A stretch of DNA of 16,102 nt from JAICLK01 sp036489905 (GCA_036489905.1 DASXEX010000028.1:1-16102); one strand, 5' to 3'; positions 1 to 8,032 are shown, numbered from the stretch's first letter. A program made the numbers and translations. The notes: generated by a model from the letters alone, not told the origin.

Positions 1-69
1 CTTATTAGTCCGTGCTTGCTGCATCAGCCGAGTGCGTTCGTCGGGATCAATTGTGAAGGTCGTAGCCAT
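1..69 (-). CDS. N-terminus of an unidentified protein running off the left edge
   Basis: An ATG on the minus strand at 69-67 opens a frame that stays open to the window edge, giving 23 codons that begin MATTFTIDPDERTRL. The peptide is charged and looks like a natural N-terminus with a short strand followed by a helix, but too little is present to name a family. No Shine-Dalgarno is visible upstream, only an A/C-rich stretch. It would be divergent from the FkbM gene. It could also be a chance ORF. Confidence 0.35.
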   Translation of the reverse strand, partial: MATTFTIDPDERTRLMQQARTNK

Positions 70-283
70 AGTTGTTTTTGTTTTGGTTGGATTTGCTTAA
101 AGTTTCGGGGTTGAGGTGGAAAGCGAAGTATGAGGGGTATACCTTAAATGCGTTGCCAATTGAAACTTGGGCCTATTCTGCTCACATGCTACGCTACGAA
201 GACAATATTTAAGACAACCACAAATGTCATTATCACAAACAACGACTAGCATTGGCTGGCTGCGTGAAGAATGGAGATCAAAT

Positions 284-1039
284 ATGATGATTTCTTACGC
301 GGACAACTTCGAGGATGTGGTATTAGATCGTGTGTTCCAGAATCAGAAAAACGGCTTCTATGTCGACGTAGGAGCATGGCATCCTTCAAGGGCTTCACTC
401 ACCTGTCACTTTTATCGTAATGGTTGGCACGGAATAAACATTGAGCCCCAGCCCGCATTCCATAGATTGCTTGAGCGAGATCGAGCACGTGACGTAAACC
501 TTAATGTAGCTATCGGAAATTCGGAAGGACCGATCACGATGTTCAACATCCCAAGCAAGCCAGCTTGCGCCACTTCAGTTAAAACTCTGGCCGATGAATA
601 TAAGCATGAGGGCCGAACCACTAAAACATTTCAAGCGCAGCAGATGGCGTTAGATGAAATTTACGCGAGACACATAGCAAAGAGTCAGCCAGTTGACATA
701 TTAAAAGTGGACGTCGAGGGCAGCGAAAAGTCCGTCTTACAATCACTGGACTTTGCAAAATACCGGCCACGCGTTGTTATAGTTGAAGCTACCAAGCCGC
801 ACACGCGCATTAATGTAAGCTCAGCCTGGTCGAATATCCTTACGGGTACAGGCTATACGATGGCCCTCTTCGATGGCCTTAACTGCTTTTTCTCAGCAGA
901 GCCAACTCTCATTGCATCGCTCTCTACACCTGTAAATGTATTTGACCGCCCTTTCATCACTCAAAAATGCTGGGAAATCCTAAGGCCCGATGCAAGGCAG
1001 CTCATTACGAGAGAGTACCTCATGTACGAAGATGCGTAG
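284..1039 (+). CDS. FkbM-family SAM-dependent methyltransferase
   Basis: Probable O-methyltransferase of the FkbM family, which typically methylates a sugar or other hydroxyl; the substrate is unknown. With this start the protein is 251 aa. It opens with MISYADNFEDVVL, a typical FkbM N-terminus. SAM-binding motif I (DVGA) is at about residues 28-31, the acidic residue that binds the ribose is in IEPQP at 53-57, KVDVEG is at 141-146, and VVIVEA at 165-170 forms the next strand. The ATG at 284 (or 287) is chosen because GGAG at 273-276 sits 7 nt upstream and homology begins there. A longer frame from a TTG at 167 or an ATG at 224 adds unconserved sequence. There are no signal or membrane segments. 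It ends facing the next gene, and its neighbours suggest modification of a surface glycan. The family is secure; the substrate is not. Confidence 0.85.
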   Translation: MMISYADNFEDVVLDRVFQNQKNGFYVDVGAWHPSRASLTCHFYRNGWHGINIEPQPAFHRLLERDRARDVNLNVAIGNSEGPITMFNIPSKPACATSVKTLADEYKHEGRTTKTFQAQQMALDEIYARHIAKSQPVDILKVDVEGSEKSVLQSLDFAKYRPRVVIVEATKPHTRINVSSAWSNILTGTGYTMALFDGLNCFFSAEPTLIASLSTPVNVFDRPFITQKCWEILRPDARQLITREYLMYEDA

Positions 1040-1082
1040 CTAGAAACTCCTTCGGCCATCAAAAGATTGGGAGCAGGCCAAA

Positions 1083-1103
1083 GGTGATGACATATTTGTC
1101 ACC
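1083..1103. other. small hairpin in the convergent intergenic region
   Basis: GGTGA at 1083-1087 can pair with TCACC at 1099-1103, and TGACA at 1088-1092 can alternatively pair with TGTCA at 1097-1101. It lies between the converging ends of the FkbM and GT2 genes, where a bidirectional terminator would be expected. No T-tract follows on either strand, so it is not a clear rho-independent terminator. Confidence 0.25.
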
Positions 1104-1156
1104 CCCTAACATCAGACTACGCGTAGACAGAGCCCTGGATTAAGCCTTTGAGGTTA

Positions 1157-2158
1157 CTAGCTTTTCAGCACGGGCAATATTCGTGTTTTGTAGAATACAC
1201 ACCAACCGAATAACCTATACCGACGATTCGTGAAAATCTTCAGTCTGGCACACATACGCAAAAACTTGCTGACTGCTGCGCCTTTTGGAACGGTAACTCC
1301 TTTGTCGCTCATATTGTTAACAAATTCTCGAAGGTATGTCCTTTTAAATTTCCGGGGCACACGGCGCTGATAGTAGATGATAAACTTCTCTAAGAAGTAG
1401 CTGGCCAGATAGGCCTTGCTTTCTGGCAGGCGGGACTCAAGCACCGCAAAGGATTTCTCTACGGCGCTTAAGAAGTCTTTGTAATGCTTGTCGGTGCTGG
1501 CGGTGCGAGTCGAAGAGTTTTGGCCAAAATGCACGACATAAAGGGGGTCGTCTACAAACGATATTTTGTTTGCGCTAGTGGCGACTTGGACGATAAATTC
1601 GTTGTCCTCGTAAATGTATCCCTCGCCGAAATAAATCCCGTGCTGTCGCAGAAACGCGCGTCGGTACAAACTGTTGACACTAAAATAATTCGGTATCCGT
1701 AAAAATTCGTCACATTGGCTGGCGGTCAGCGTCCTGGTGTCAAAAATGTCGCGCGGGCTGTATTGTTCCGCGTCATCGCTAGCCTTCCAGCCACAATGCA
1801 CGGCGTCCGCCCCGGTCTTGGACGCTTCCGCTACAAGTATTTTCAGCGTACTCGGATCGATATAATCGTCGGCGTCGACAAACAGGATATACTCGCCCGT
1901 GGCTTTTTTGAGCGCACGATTGCGAGCATGGCCTTGGCCATGATTCTTCTGGTCGATAATGGTAAGATCTTTATGCTGGTTTGCGTTTTCTCTGAGGATT
2001 GCTAGGCTTTCGTCGCTTGAGCCATCGTTAACGGCGATAATATCTAGCTCTTGGTATGTCTGCTCATACACCGAATCCAAGCATCGTTGCAAATATCGTG
2101 CAGCGTTATAAATAGGGATAATCACCGTGACCTTTTTGGCGGTTTTCGTAACTTTCAC
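1157..2158 (-). CDS. GT2-family (GT-A fold) glycosyltransferase
   Basis: Cytoplasmic inverting glycosyltransferase, probably adding a sugar to a wall or teichoic-type polymer. It is 333 aa. The GT-A domain covers about residues 9-220: the nucleotide-binding strand VTVIIPIYN at 10-18, NDGSSD at 44-49, the metal-binding DADD (DXD-type) at 95-98, and a candidate catalytic acidic motif YEDNEF at 183-188. The C-terminal third is basic and rich in Lys, Arg and aromatics, which suggests peripheral membrane contact; there is no clear transmembrane helix. The start codon is GTG at 2158-2156, placed 12 nt after a TATAAT on the minus strand, so the leader is very short. It is divergent from tagD across 65 nt, which argues for a shared role in wall-polymer synthesis. 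The sugar donor cannot be read from the sequence. Confidence 0.9.
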   Translation of the reverse strand: MKVTKTAKKVTVIIPIYNAARYLQRCLDSVYEQTYQELDIIAVNDGSSDESLAILRENANQHKDLTIIDQKNHGQGHARNRALKKATGEYILFVDADDYIDPSTLKILVAEASKTGADAVHCGWKASDDAEQYSPRDIFDTRTLTASQCDEFLRIPNYFSVNSLYRRAFLRQHGIYFGEGYIYEDNEFIVQVATSANKISFVDDPLYVVHFGQNSSTRTASTDKHYKDFLSAVEKSFAVLESRLPESKAYLASYFLEKFIIYYQRRVPRKFKRTYLREFVNNMSDKGVTVPKGAAVSKFLRMCARLKIFTNRRYRLFGWCVFYKTRILPVLKS

Positions 2159-2170
2159 AATCTGTTATTG

Positions 2171-2199
2171 ATTATATAGTTTCACCCCCCACTTAGCAA
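2171..2199 (-). promoter_or_regulatory. sigma70-type promoter of the GT2 gene
   Basis: On the minus strand, TTGCTA (2199-2194) is followed by a 17-nt spacer and TATAAT (2176-2171). Only 12 nt separate the -10 box from the GTG start at 2158, leaving a leader of roughly 5-6 nt with no room for a Shine-Dalgarno. Confidence 0.65.
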
Positions 2200-2206
2200 A
2201 ATACGC

Positions 2207-2212
2207 TATACT
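2207..2212 (+). promoter_or_regulatory. -10 box of the tagD promoter
   Basis: TATACT lies 11 nt before the tagD ATG at 2224. No good -35 is seen at 17 nt upstream, where the sequence is C-rich. The minus-strand -35 of the divergent gene (2194-2199) falls inside this promoter's footprint, so the two promoters may compete for polymerase. Confidence 0.5.
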
Positions 2213-2223
2213 GGACAAAGCCT

Positions 2224-2643
2224 ATGAAAACAGTCATTACATACGGCACGTTTGATCTTTTGCATTACGGCCACATCGAACTGCTACGCCGGGCGAAAGA
2301 GCTAGCCGAAGGCGGCAAATTGATTGTCGGCTTATCGACGGATAAATTCAATGAGGTCAAAGGCAAAGCGCCGCACATGCCCTACGGCAAGCGCAAGGAA
2401 CTGATCAAGGCCATCAGCTATGTCGACCAAGTAATCCCCGAGAGCAACTGGGAGCAAAAAGAAAATGATATCAAATCACATAGAGTAGATGTGTTTGTCA
2501 TGGGCAATGACTGGGCAGGCAAGTTCGACGAGCTGAAAAAGTTCTGCGATGTCGTATATCTGGAGCGTACGCCAACTATATCTTCGACTGCCATAAAAGG
2601 CATTATCGCCGAGCTGGAAAAAGTCGAGGCCGAAGCCGCATGA
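2224..2643 (+). CDS. tagD: glycerol-3-phosphate cytidylyltransferase (TagD-like)
   Basis: Makes CDP-glycerol from CTP and sn-glycerol 3-phosphate, the activated precursor of glycerol-phosphate wall teichoic acid; cytoplasmic. The protein is 139 aa, close to the usual length of the family. It shows the nucleotidyltransferase start TYGTFDLLHYGH, with the HxGH catalytic motif at residues 14-17, NWEQK at 75-79, VFVMGNDW at 90-97, and the second signature RTPTISST at 115-122 (RTxGIST-like). The whole chain reads like Bacillus TagD. Its stop overlaps the next start as ATGA (2640-2643), indicating translational coupling with the glycerophosphotransferase. A TATACT sits 11 nt before the ATG, so the message should have almost no leader. 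The assignment is strong; glycerol rather than another polyol is inferred from overall similarity. Confidence 0.93.
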   Translation: MKTVITYGTFDLLHYGHIELLRRAKELAEGGKLIVGLSTDKFNEVKGKAPHMPYGKRKELIKAISYVDQVIPESNWEQKENDIKSHRVDVFVMGNDWAGKFDELKKFCDVVYLERTPTISSTAIKGIIAELEKVEAEAA

Positions 2644-3785
2644 ACGCCGGCAAACGCGCCGACAACGGCATTTACTACTTTCTCGGGAACATTTCCAGCC
2701 ATATCTTGCACGCGTTGCCGCTGCACAAGGAACTTGGCGGCACGTTTGTCGTCTTGTCCGGAAAGGCCAAGCGGGAAGTTGAAAAATACGGCGTGCCAGT
2801 CATCGCCATCGACGATAAGCCGAGCAAGCTGACACGCTTCGGGTTCAGATTTAAGCCGATCTACCACTATCTAAGTATCGATAAGGATTTAAAACGGACC
2901 GTCGACTACTTAAATAAGAACGCTAAGGTTGTACTGTTCTATGAGCTATACGATTTCGACGAATCGATTCGTTTGACGAAACCCAAAACCGTATTCCTGA
3001 CGCACGGCAACATGCTAAAAGACTACATGGCCAACGCCGGACGGCTTGAATTGATCAAGCAATACGACTACATGGCGGCCTTGGGCCCAATTGTCAAAAA
3101 ACAATTTATAGAACATGGTGGGATGAACCCTGCACAGTTAGTCGACCTGGGTGTTGCGCGCACGGATGAACTCTACGAATTACGAAAAGACAAAGCGCTG
3201 CGCTCCAAAGTTACATGGGAATTAGGCGTCAACCCACGGAAGAAAATCGTTGCCTACTTGCCGACATTTTGGGGAGTTTCATCGATTTACAACACTGGGA
3301 AAGAGCTGCTCCGCAACATCAATGATTCTTATACCGTATTGTTCCGGCTGCACCCGCAAGTTCCGGCTAAAATACGCCAAGAATACCAAGCAATTGTCTC
3401 ATCGAGAGAAAACATTTTCTGGGCAGATGAGCGGCTGCACCCCTCATTGACGCTACCAGCTGTCCTTTGTGCCAGTGACGTCATTCTAGGCGACGTCAGT
3501 AGCGTTGTCCTAGAGGCTATCTTGGTAGAAAAGCCGCTGATTTTCGTCTACGACGTCGGCGAACACCGCCAAAGCCCTGATGACTACAAGTTCATCCGCG
3601 AGGTAGTTGACTGGTCAGAACACATTGACATGGATAACGTCGCCGACACGAACAAAATTTTAGCAGAAGCGCTTGAAAAAGGCATCGATCACAAGATCTG
3701 GCAAGCCACCAAAGACCAAACCTTCTACCATCACGACGGCAGTAGTGTCGAGGCGATAGCGGAATTTGTCCGCAAGCAGCTCTAG
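2640..3785 (+). CDS. CDP-glycerol glycerophosphotransferase (TagB/TagF-like)
   Basis: Transfers glycerol phosphate from CDP-glycerol to a lipid-linked acceptor, either as primer (TagB) or as polymerase (TagF). At 381 aa it matches the short TagB type rather than full-length TagF. Landmarks: a Rossmann-like N-terminal half; THGNMLKDY at 121-129, with the His that corresponds to the catalytic His of the family; AYLPTFW at 205-211; RLHP at 236-239; and GDVSSVVLEA at 284-293, the donor-binding region that also carries the conserved acidic residue. No membrane helix is seen; family members are peripheral at the inner face of the membrane. It overlaps tagD by 4 nt, so the two form an operon. Its stop lies only 4 nt from the stop of the opposing tagH-like gene. 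Whether it primes or polymerises cannot be decided from sequence. Confidence 0.88.
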   Translation: MNAGKRADNGIYYFLGNISSHILHALPLHKELGGTFVVLSGKAKREVEKYGVPVIAIDDKPSKLTRFGFRFKPIYHYLSIDKDLKRTVDYLNKNAKVVLFYELYDFDESIRLTKPKTVFLTHGNMLKDYMANAGRLELIKQYDYMAALGPIVKKQFIEHGGMNPAQLVDLGVARTDELYELRKDKALRSKVTWELGVNPRKKIVAYLPTFWGVSSIYNTGKELLRNINDSYTVLFRLHPQVPAKIRQEYQAIVSSRENIFWADERLHPSLTLPAVLCASDVILGDVSSVVLEAILVEKPLIFVYDVGEHRQSPDDYKFIREVVDWSEHIDMDNVADTNKILAEALEKGIDHKIWQATKDQTFYHHDGSSVEAIAEFVRKQL

Positions 3786-3789
3786 GCTA

Positions 3790-4971
3790 TTACTTTTCCT
3801 TGATCTCTACCGGTAATAGAACCGGGAAGTATCTGCCTACGTCCTTAGTGTTACTAAAAGACGTGGCGTCCCTCCAAAAATCATATACATAGCCGCCACT
3901 GCGAGACTTCAAGCTAATGGTAAATTTATAGTCGCCTCCCCCAAAGAGGTTATCAAATACATATCGCAGGTGCTTTGTCTCGCCCTTTGCAACATCGAAC
4001 TGGTGCTTTTTCTGTTCCTCGTCGTCGATACCGCTCACCAGCCTTTGCTTATCATCGTATATATCCATACCGACAATAACATTTCGCAGATCAGCTTGTT
4101 TGCCCTTGCATACGACATCCACCGTTACCTTTTCATCTGTAACATGGGCGGTAATGTCAGTAAATTGAGCCTCACCGCTACCCCACCGTTCGTTAGTCTG
4201 CTTGTGCTTGGGGTCTTTTGATGGGTTAAACATGCGCGTATATGCGTTGGAGACATCCTCTGCATTCCCTTCCTGAACGATCTTCCCGTTCTCTATTAGG
4301 ATTGCTTTGTCGCAATACTCACGGACGGCGCCCATACCGTGCGTGACAAATATGATAGTTTTTTTGCGTTCTTTCAGACTGTTAAAGTAATCGTAGCATT
4401 TACGCTGAAAAGCGGCGTCGCCGACGGCAAGGACTTCGTCGAGGAGGAGAATATCACCGTCTGCACGTATAGCGACCGAAAATGCCAGCCGAACCTGCAT
4501 GCCGGACGAATAATTTTTCAGCCTTTGATCCATGAATTCCCCAAGCTCGGCAAACTCGACGATTTCGTCATACATGGCATCGATTTCTTTGCGCGTGAAA
4601 CCTAGGAGCGCCCCGTTGAGATACACGTTCTCGCGGCCGGTAAGGTCGGGGTTAAAGCCCACACCTAGTTCAATAAAGGGCACCAGCCGGCCACGGCGGG
4701 TAATGTGTCCCTTGGTCGGTGTATAGATCTCAGCAATGATCTTGAGCAGTGTGCTCTTGCCGCTACCGTTGCGGCCCACAATGCCGAAAAACTCCCCTTT
4801 CTTTATGTCAAAGGTGATACCGCGCAGCGCGTGCAGTGTATCAATCCCTTTGTCCTTCTTTTGGAACGTGGTAATGACCCGGTGCTTTATGGAGTCTTCT
4901 TTGTGGTGGGGCAGATGAAAATCCTTGTGAACATCATGCACCCGTATAGCGACATCATCTGACAGTTTCAC
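3790..4971 (-). CDS. tagH: teichoic acid/polysaccharide ABC exporter ATPase (TagH/Wzt-like)
   Basis: ATP-binding subunit of an ABC-2 exporter that moves undecaprenyl-diphosphate-linked polymer across the membrane; it partners with the permease directly upstream. The protein is 393 aa. Walker A GRNGSGKST is at 66-74, the ABC signature YSSGMQ at 154-159, Walker B ILLLDE at 174-179, and the switch His in VTHG at 209-212. Residues from about 255 to the end form an extra beta-rich domain of the Wzt C-terminal type, which in homologues recognises the polymer or its cap. The GTG start follows the permease stop TAG directly, and GGAG at 4984-4981 lies 9 nt upstream as ribosome binding site. It is convergent with the glycerophosphotransferase gene. 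O-antigen-type cargo is possible, but the neighbouring TagD supports teichoic-acid cargo. Confidence 0.9.
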   Translation of the reverse strand: MKLSDDVAIRVHDVHKDFHLPHHKEDSIKHRVITTFQKKDKGIDTLHALRGITFDIKKGEFFGIVGRNGSGKSTLLKIIAEIYTPTKGHITRRGRLVPFIELGVGFNPDLTGRENVYLNGALLGFTRKEIDAMYDEIVEFAELGEFMDQRLKNYSSGMQVRLAFSVAIRADGDILLLDEVLAVGDAAFQRKCYDYFNSLKERKKTIIFVTHGMGAVREYCDKAILIENGKIVQEGNAEDVSNAYTRMFNPSKDPKHKQTNERWGSGEAQFTDITAHVTDEKVTVDVVCKGKQADLRNVIVGMDIYDDKQRLVSGIDDEEQKKHQFDVAKGETKHLRYVFDNLFGGGDYKFTISLKSRSGGYVYDFWRDATSFSNTKDVGRYFPVLLPVEIKEK

Positions 4972-5802
4972 CTAAATATTCTCCGCAAAGTATGGTGATT
5001 TTTTTCTGAAATACCACCCGCCGACAATAACAAGAAGTAACGTAATGGCTATCGGGATGAGAGCCATCCACATATTCTTTTCCTGGTAGTGGTAGGCTGT
5101 CGGCATCGAGGAGGGAGAAATGGCATGGCGCGCATCCTGGATCGTTTGCGCAACAGGGTTTAATAGGAGCAACTTAGCAATAGACGGATGGTCCTTCGAA
5201 ACCTTAGTTACGGGATACATAACTAACGAACCGTAGAGTAAGCCTTGCATAATGACATCCCACACGAAATTTATATCGCGCACCTTCACATACAAGGTTC
5301 CCAAGATAAATGCAACTCCCAGGCCCAAAACGAGCATTTCAAGTATGCAGACCGGAACCAGCAACAGGGACCAGGTGACAGGCGTGTGGCTCGCCACCAT
5401 GAATATAGCAATAACGATTAAGTTTATTAGGACATTAATGAGCGCTGACATACTGTTTGCTATCATGATGGTATATTTAGGGAAATTGAGTTTACGGATA
5501 ATCCCACTTTTGCCCACGATCGCACGCAGGCCACTGTTAGTAACTTCCGAGAAGAAACTCCAGAGCACTATACTAAGCAGAAGCACAACCGGCCAATGCG
5601 CGATGCCTTTGCCGATATGCAAGAAGTCTACAAAAACGACGTACATAATAATAAACAAGAATAGAGGACGGAGCAGTGACCACAGGTATCCTAGTACTGA
5701 ATCCTGGTACCGCACCTTGAAGTCTGTCCGGACCAATTCTTTAAGGAGAATTATGGAATAATGGTAACGTGCTCTTATCTTACGCCAGGTCAACTTTTTC
5801 AT
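4972..5802 (-). CDS. tagG: teichoic acid/polysaccharide ABC exporter permease (TagG/Wzm-like)
   Basis: Membrane subunit of the ABC-2 exporter, in an operon with the ATPase. The protein is 276 aa, a normal length. The N-terminal amphipathic segment with VRTDFKVRYQDSVLGYLWSLLRP (about 24-46) is typical of TagG/Wzm proteins. About six hydrophobic segments follow, near 46-60, 70-86, 112-137, 145-170, 180-198 and 246-264. LNPVAQTIQDAR at 214-225 matches the conserved family region before the last helix. The ATG at 5802 is preceded directly by GGAG, too close for a normal Shine-Dalgarno, and by TATAAT ending 8 nt upstream, so the transcript is probably leaderless or nearly so. There is no gap between this gene and the ATPase gene. 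Confidence 0.9.
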   Translation of the reverse strand: MKKLTWRKIRARYHYSIILLKELVRTDFKVRYQDSVLGYLWSLLRPLFLFIIMYVVFVDFLHIGKGIAHWPVVLLLSIVLWSFFSEVTNSGLRAIVGKSGIIRKLNFPKYTIMIANSMSALINVLINLIVIAIFMVASHTPVTWSLLLVPVCILEMLVLGLGVAFILGTLYVKVRDINFVWDVIMQGLLYGSLVMYPVTKVSKDHPSIAKLLLLNPVAQTIQDARHAISPSSMPTAYHYQEKNMWMALIPIAITLLLVIVGGWYFRKKSPYFAENI

Positions 5803-5810
5803 CTCCAGAC

Positions 5811-5816
5811 ATTATA
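5811..5816 (-). promoter_or_regulatory. -10 box of the tagGH promoter
   Basis: TATAAT on the minus strand (5816-5811), preceded by TTG, with 8 nt to the tagG ATG. A TTGCGT at 5841-5836 could serve as -35 but with a long 19-nt spacer. The box separates tagGH from the gtrA-like gene on the same strand. Confidence 0.5.
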
Positions 5817-5859
5817 CAATACAAGAAGCCGGCAAACGCAACTACCCGCTCGAACCCGT

Positions 5860-6336
5860 TTACGGCTTTCGGTCGGCGAAAAGGATGTAATGGAAAATGA
5901 AGAAGCGGATTAAGAACGTCACGCAGTTTGCCAGGAAGTAGGCAGCGTCATCGAATAGTACCCGCTGCGCGTGGCCAAGTCCCATGGATAGCGCTGCGTC
6001 GTTGGCAAACTTGGTGGTGGTAGTCAGAACTATGGCAACACAGACGGCTATCACCCAAAACGGCAGGGTTTCTTTCAGTAAGTTGGGGCGGCCTTTGCGC
6101 TCCCATGCCCAGCGCGACATGATATAGCTGGCCAACGCTCCGGCAGCCCAGGCAAGGAAGCCGGCCGCACCTGCGGATATTCGAAGGAAGCCCAGGCACA
6201 CTGTTAACGTAATTTGACTTGAGGCGAGCGCTATGACGGCGGCAACGACGAATCGTTTAAAACGCTTACCAGTCGCCGATTTCAGCCGGGCGACTGCACG
6301 CGTGAGCATCCGCGAAACAAAGGGAAGCCGTGTCAT
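5860..6336 (-). CDS. GtrA-like small polytopic membrane protein
   Basis: GtrA-family proteins are four-helix membrane proteins thought to help move polyprenyl-phosphate-linked sugars across the membrane. The protein is 158 aa with hydrophobic segments at about 28-50, 54-74, 91-108 and 130-152. SRWAWERKG at 74-82 corresponds to the conserved basic/aromatic loop after helix 2, and the end RFFIFHYILF at 144-153 is typical of the family. A 5' basic stretch precedes helix 1. A TATTAT with an upstream TG (extended -10) ends 7 nt before the ATG, so the message is predicted to be leaderless. It is divergent from the GT-C glycosyltransferase gene across about 97 nt, which supports a joint role in lipid-linked sugar transfer. 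Transport is family knowledge, not shown here. Confidence 0.82.
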   Translation of the reverse strand: MTRLPFVSRMLTRAVARLKSATGKRFKRFVVAAVIALASSQITLTVCLGFLRISAGAAGFLAWAAGALASYIMSRWAWERKGRPNLLKETLPFWVIAVCVAIVLTTTTKFANDAALSMGLGHAQRVLFDDAAYFLANCVTFLIRFFIFHYILFADRKP

Positions 6337-6343
6337 GGGCTTA

Positions 6344-6352
6344 ATAATACCA
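6344..6352 (-). promoter_or_regulatory. extended -10 promoter of the gtrA-like gene
   Basis: TGGTATTAT on the minus strand (6352-6344) fits TGn plus a -10 hexamer. The hexamer ends 7 nt before the ATG at 6336. No clear -35 is seen, consistent with an extended -10 type. Confidence 0.5.
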
Positions 6353-6413
6353 TGCGCACCTCTTCGGAATAGTCGCCGCGCCGAGATGTTCAGCCGCCAT
6401 GCAGTTGGTACTG

Positions 6414-6419
6414 TATAAT
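6414..6419 (+). promoter_or_regulatory. -10 box of the GT-C gene promoter
   Basis: A perfect TATAAT, preceded by CTG, lies 14 nt before the ATG at 6434. The nearest -35-like element, TTCAGC at 6389-6394, has a 19-nt spacer. The predicted leader is about 7-8 nt. Confidence 0.5.
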
Positions 6420-6433
6420 GGGACGCAGCTCTG

Positions 6434-7963
6434 ATGAGAACACTACTCCAACGTTTTTATGCCGTACTGAATTCTCGTCGCTTCTCTAAAGCAATCCTGG
6501 CTTTTTTTGTTATAGAAGCGGCGTGGATTGCTTTGTCGGCCGCGTACCCGCAGGCGTTTGATGAGAATTTTCACTTCGGGCTCATAAAAGTTTACTCCCA
6601 TTACTGGCTGCCCTTTTTGAGCCATCAGCCACCAAACGCCAACGCATATGGCGCGGTACCGCGCGACCCGTCATATCTGTACCACTACACGATGAGTTTC
6701 CCGTACCGCTTGATCGCGCTGTTCGTGCACGGGCAGACGGCCCAAGTGATTATTTTGCGTTTTATTAATATAGCGCTGGCGGCAACCGGCCTGGTACTGT
6801 TCCGCCGCGTGCTGCTGCGCGCCCGCGTCTCGCTGGCGCTAACCAACCTGTGCCTCGCTTTGTTCGTGCTTATCCCGATCGTGCCGCAGGTGGCGGGGCA
6901 GGTAAATTACGACAACCTGCTGTTCCCACTGGTTGCATGGGCGTGCTTACTGACGATGCGCGCGGCAGATGAGCTAAAGGTAAGAAAACCGTCAGCCCGC
7001 ACGCTCCTAACGCTGGCAACGGTGTGCGTGTTTATGTCGCTGGTAAAGTACGAGGCTCTGCCAATTTTCGTTGGCATCGTACTGTTTTTGGCGTACGAGC
7101 TGGGTCGGAACTTTCGCGGCAGGTGGCGGCAACTGCTACCACGCTTGTGGGAAAGTTGGCAAAGACAATCACGGATCGCGCAATTGGTTCTGGCTGCACT
7201 TTTCGTCATAAGTCTAGGTTTTTTCGCCGAGCGCGACGGCGTCAACCTCGTCAAGTACCATACATTTACGCCGGACTGTAGCAAGGTACTCAGCGTTAAC
7301 GCCTGCAGCGCGTACAGCCCGTGGTATTTCAACTACCAAAGTCACAGGGTGGTTGCGGCACACAGAGGCAGCATAGACTTCGCCAACCCTATCGCCTACA
7401 CCGAAGAATGGGTGTACTTACTATGGTATCGACTGTTTTTCGCGATCAACGGTCCGGTGCAATTCACCAACTATCCGCCATTGCCCTTGCCAGCGGCAGC
7501 TGGCGCGCTGCTTGGCATAACCAGTATTGTCGCGGTGATTCTATGGCGGCGGCGTATATTTAACCACAGTCCGTACTTAGTGCTTTTCTCTGTCATCACC
7601 GTTATTTACCTGCTGACGCTATGGGCGGCCGGTTATGCGCAATACCGGCATACCCACGTGCTCGAAATGATGAATGGCCGCTACTTACTGCCGATACTTT
7701 TGCCGATAGTCGCGATAGTCGCAAAGCCGTTTTCGCTTATGCTGCGACGATTTCCGAGGCTGAAAATATCACTGGCCGCGCTGGCGCTCTTGTTCTTTGT
7801 AGAGGGCGGTGGCGTTTTCACGTTTATCATGCGCAGTGACAATACGTGGGATTGGCAAAATACCGCCGTAGTACACGTGAACAATGCCGCGCGCAAAACG
7901 CTGCGCCCGGTCATTATCGAAGGCAGCAAAACGTACAATACCAGCATTTGGATGTTCAATTAG
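6434..7963 (+). CDS. polytopic GT-C type glycosyltransferase (GT39/ArnT-like)
   Basis: Probable membrane glycosyltransferase that uses a polyprenyl-phosphate sugar donor and acts at the outer face. The protein is 509 aa with about eleven hydrophobic segments: for example residues 17-37, 105-125, 135-150, 160-177, 188-202, 208-223 and 248-265, then four more in the C-terminal half after a large extracytoplasmic loop. The GT-C hallmark is the acidic pair in the first outer loop, here AFDENFHFG with Asp43-Glu44. QVNYDN at 156-161 is the usual conserved motif before a later helix. The loop at 270-345 holds two Cys (282, 291), which could form a disulfide. There is no Shine-Dalgarno; TATAAT lies 14 nt upstream. 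A DUF2142-like membrane protein is an alternative label. Donor and acceptor are unknown. Confidence 0.75.
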   Translation: MRTLLQRFYAVLNSRRFSKAILAFFVIEAAWIALSAAYPQAFDENFHFGLIKVYSHYWLPFLSHQPPNANAYGAVPRDPSYLYHYTMSFPYRLIALFVHGQTAQVIILRFINIALAATGLVLFRRVLLRARVSLALTNLCLALFVLIPIVPQVAGQVNYDNLLFPLVAWACLLTMRAADELKVRKPSARTLLTLATVCVFMSLVKYEALPIFVGIVLFLAYELGRNFRGRWRQLLPRLWESWQRQSRIAQLVLAALFVISLGFFAERDGVNLVKYHTFTPDCSKVLSVNACSAYSPWYFNYQSHRVVAAHRGSIDFANPIAYTEEWVYLLWYRLFFAINGPVQFTNYPPLPLPAAAGALLGITSIVAVILWRRRIFNHSPYLVLFSVITVIYLLTLWAAGYAQYRHTHVLEMMNGRYLLPILLPIVAIVAKPFSLMLRRFPRLKISLAALALLFFVEGGGVFTFIMRSDNTWDWQNTAVVHVNNAARKTLRPVIIEGSKTYNTSIWMFN

Positions 7964-7980
7964 AGTTGCTCAAATTCTGC

Positions 7981-8002
7981 GGCCTCCTAGAGGTTGCTTT
8001 TT
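7981..8002 (+). terminator. possible weak rho-independent terminator after the GT-C gene
   Basis: GGCCTC (7981-7986) can pair with GAGGTT (7990-7995) through four Watson-Crick and two G-T pairs around a 3-nt loop. A run of five T follows at 7998-8002. It lies 17 nt past the stop codon. The stem is short, so the call is tentative, and the downstream gene lacks a clear promoter. Confidence 0.3.
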
Positions 8003-8032
8003 GGTTGGCGCCCATGCTAAACCATAACCAGG

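Noticed and set aside
167..283. FkbM start at TTG 167 or ATG 224
   Set aside because: The extra residues do not resemble the family and no Shine-Dalgarno precedes them, whereas GGAG precedes ATG 284.
2418..2867. 149-codon minus-strand ORF across the tagD/glycerophosphotransferase junction
   Set aside because: It overlaps two strongly identified, translationally coupled genes and shows no domain.
3787..3819. CTATTAC/GTAATAG 7-bp inverted repeat at the convergent stops
   Set aside because: It has a 19-nt loop, is A/T-rich and lies within the tagH coding end; chance is likely.
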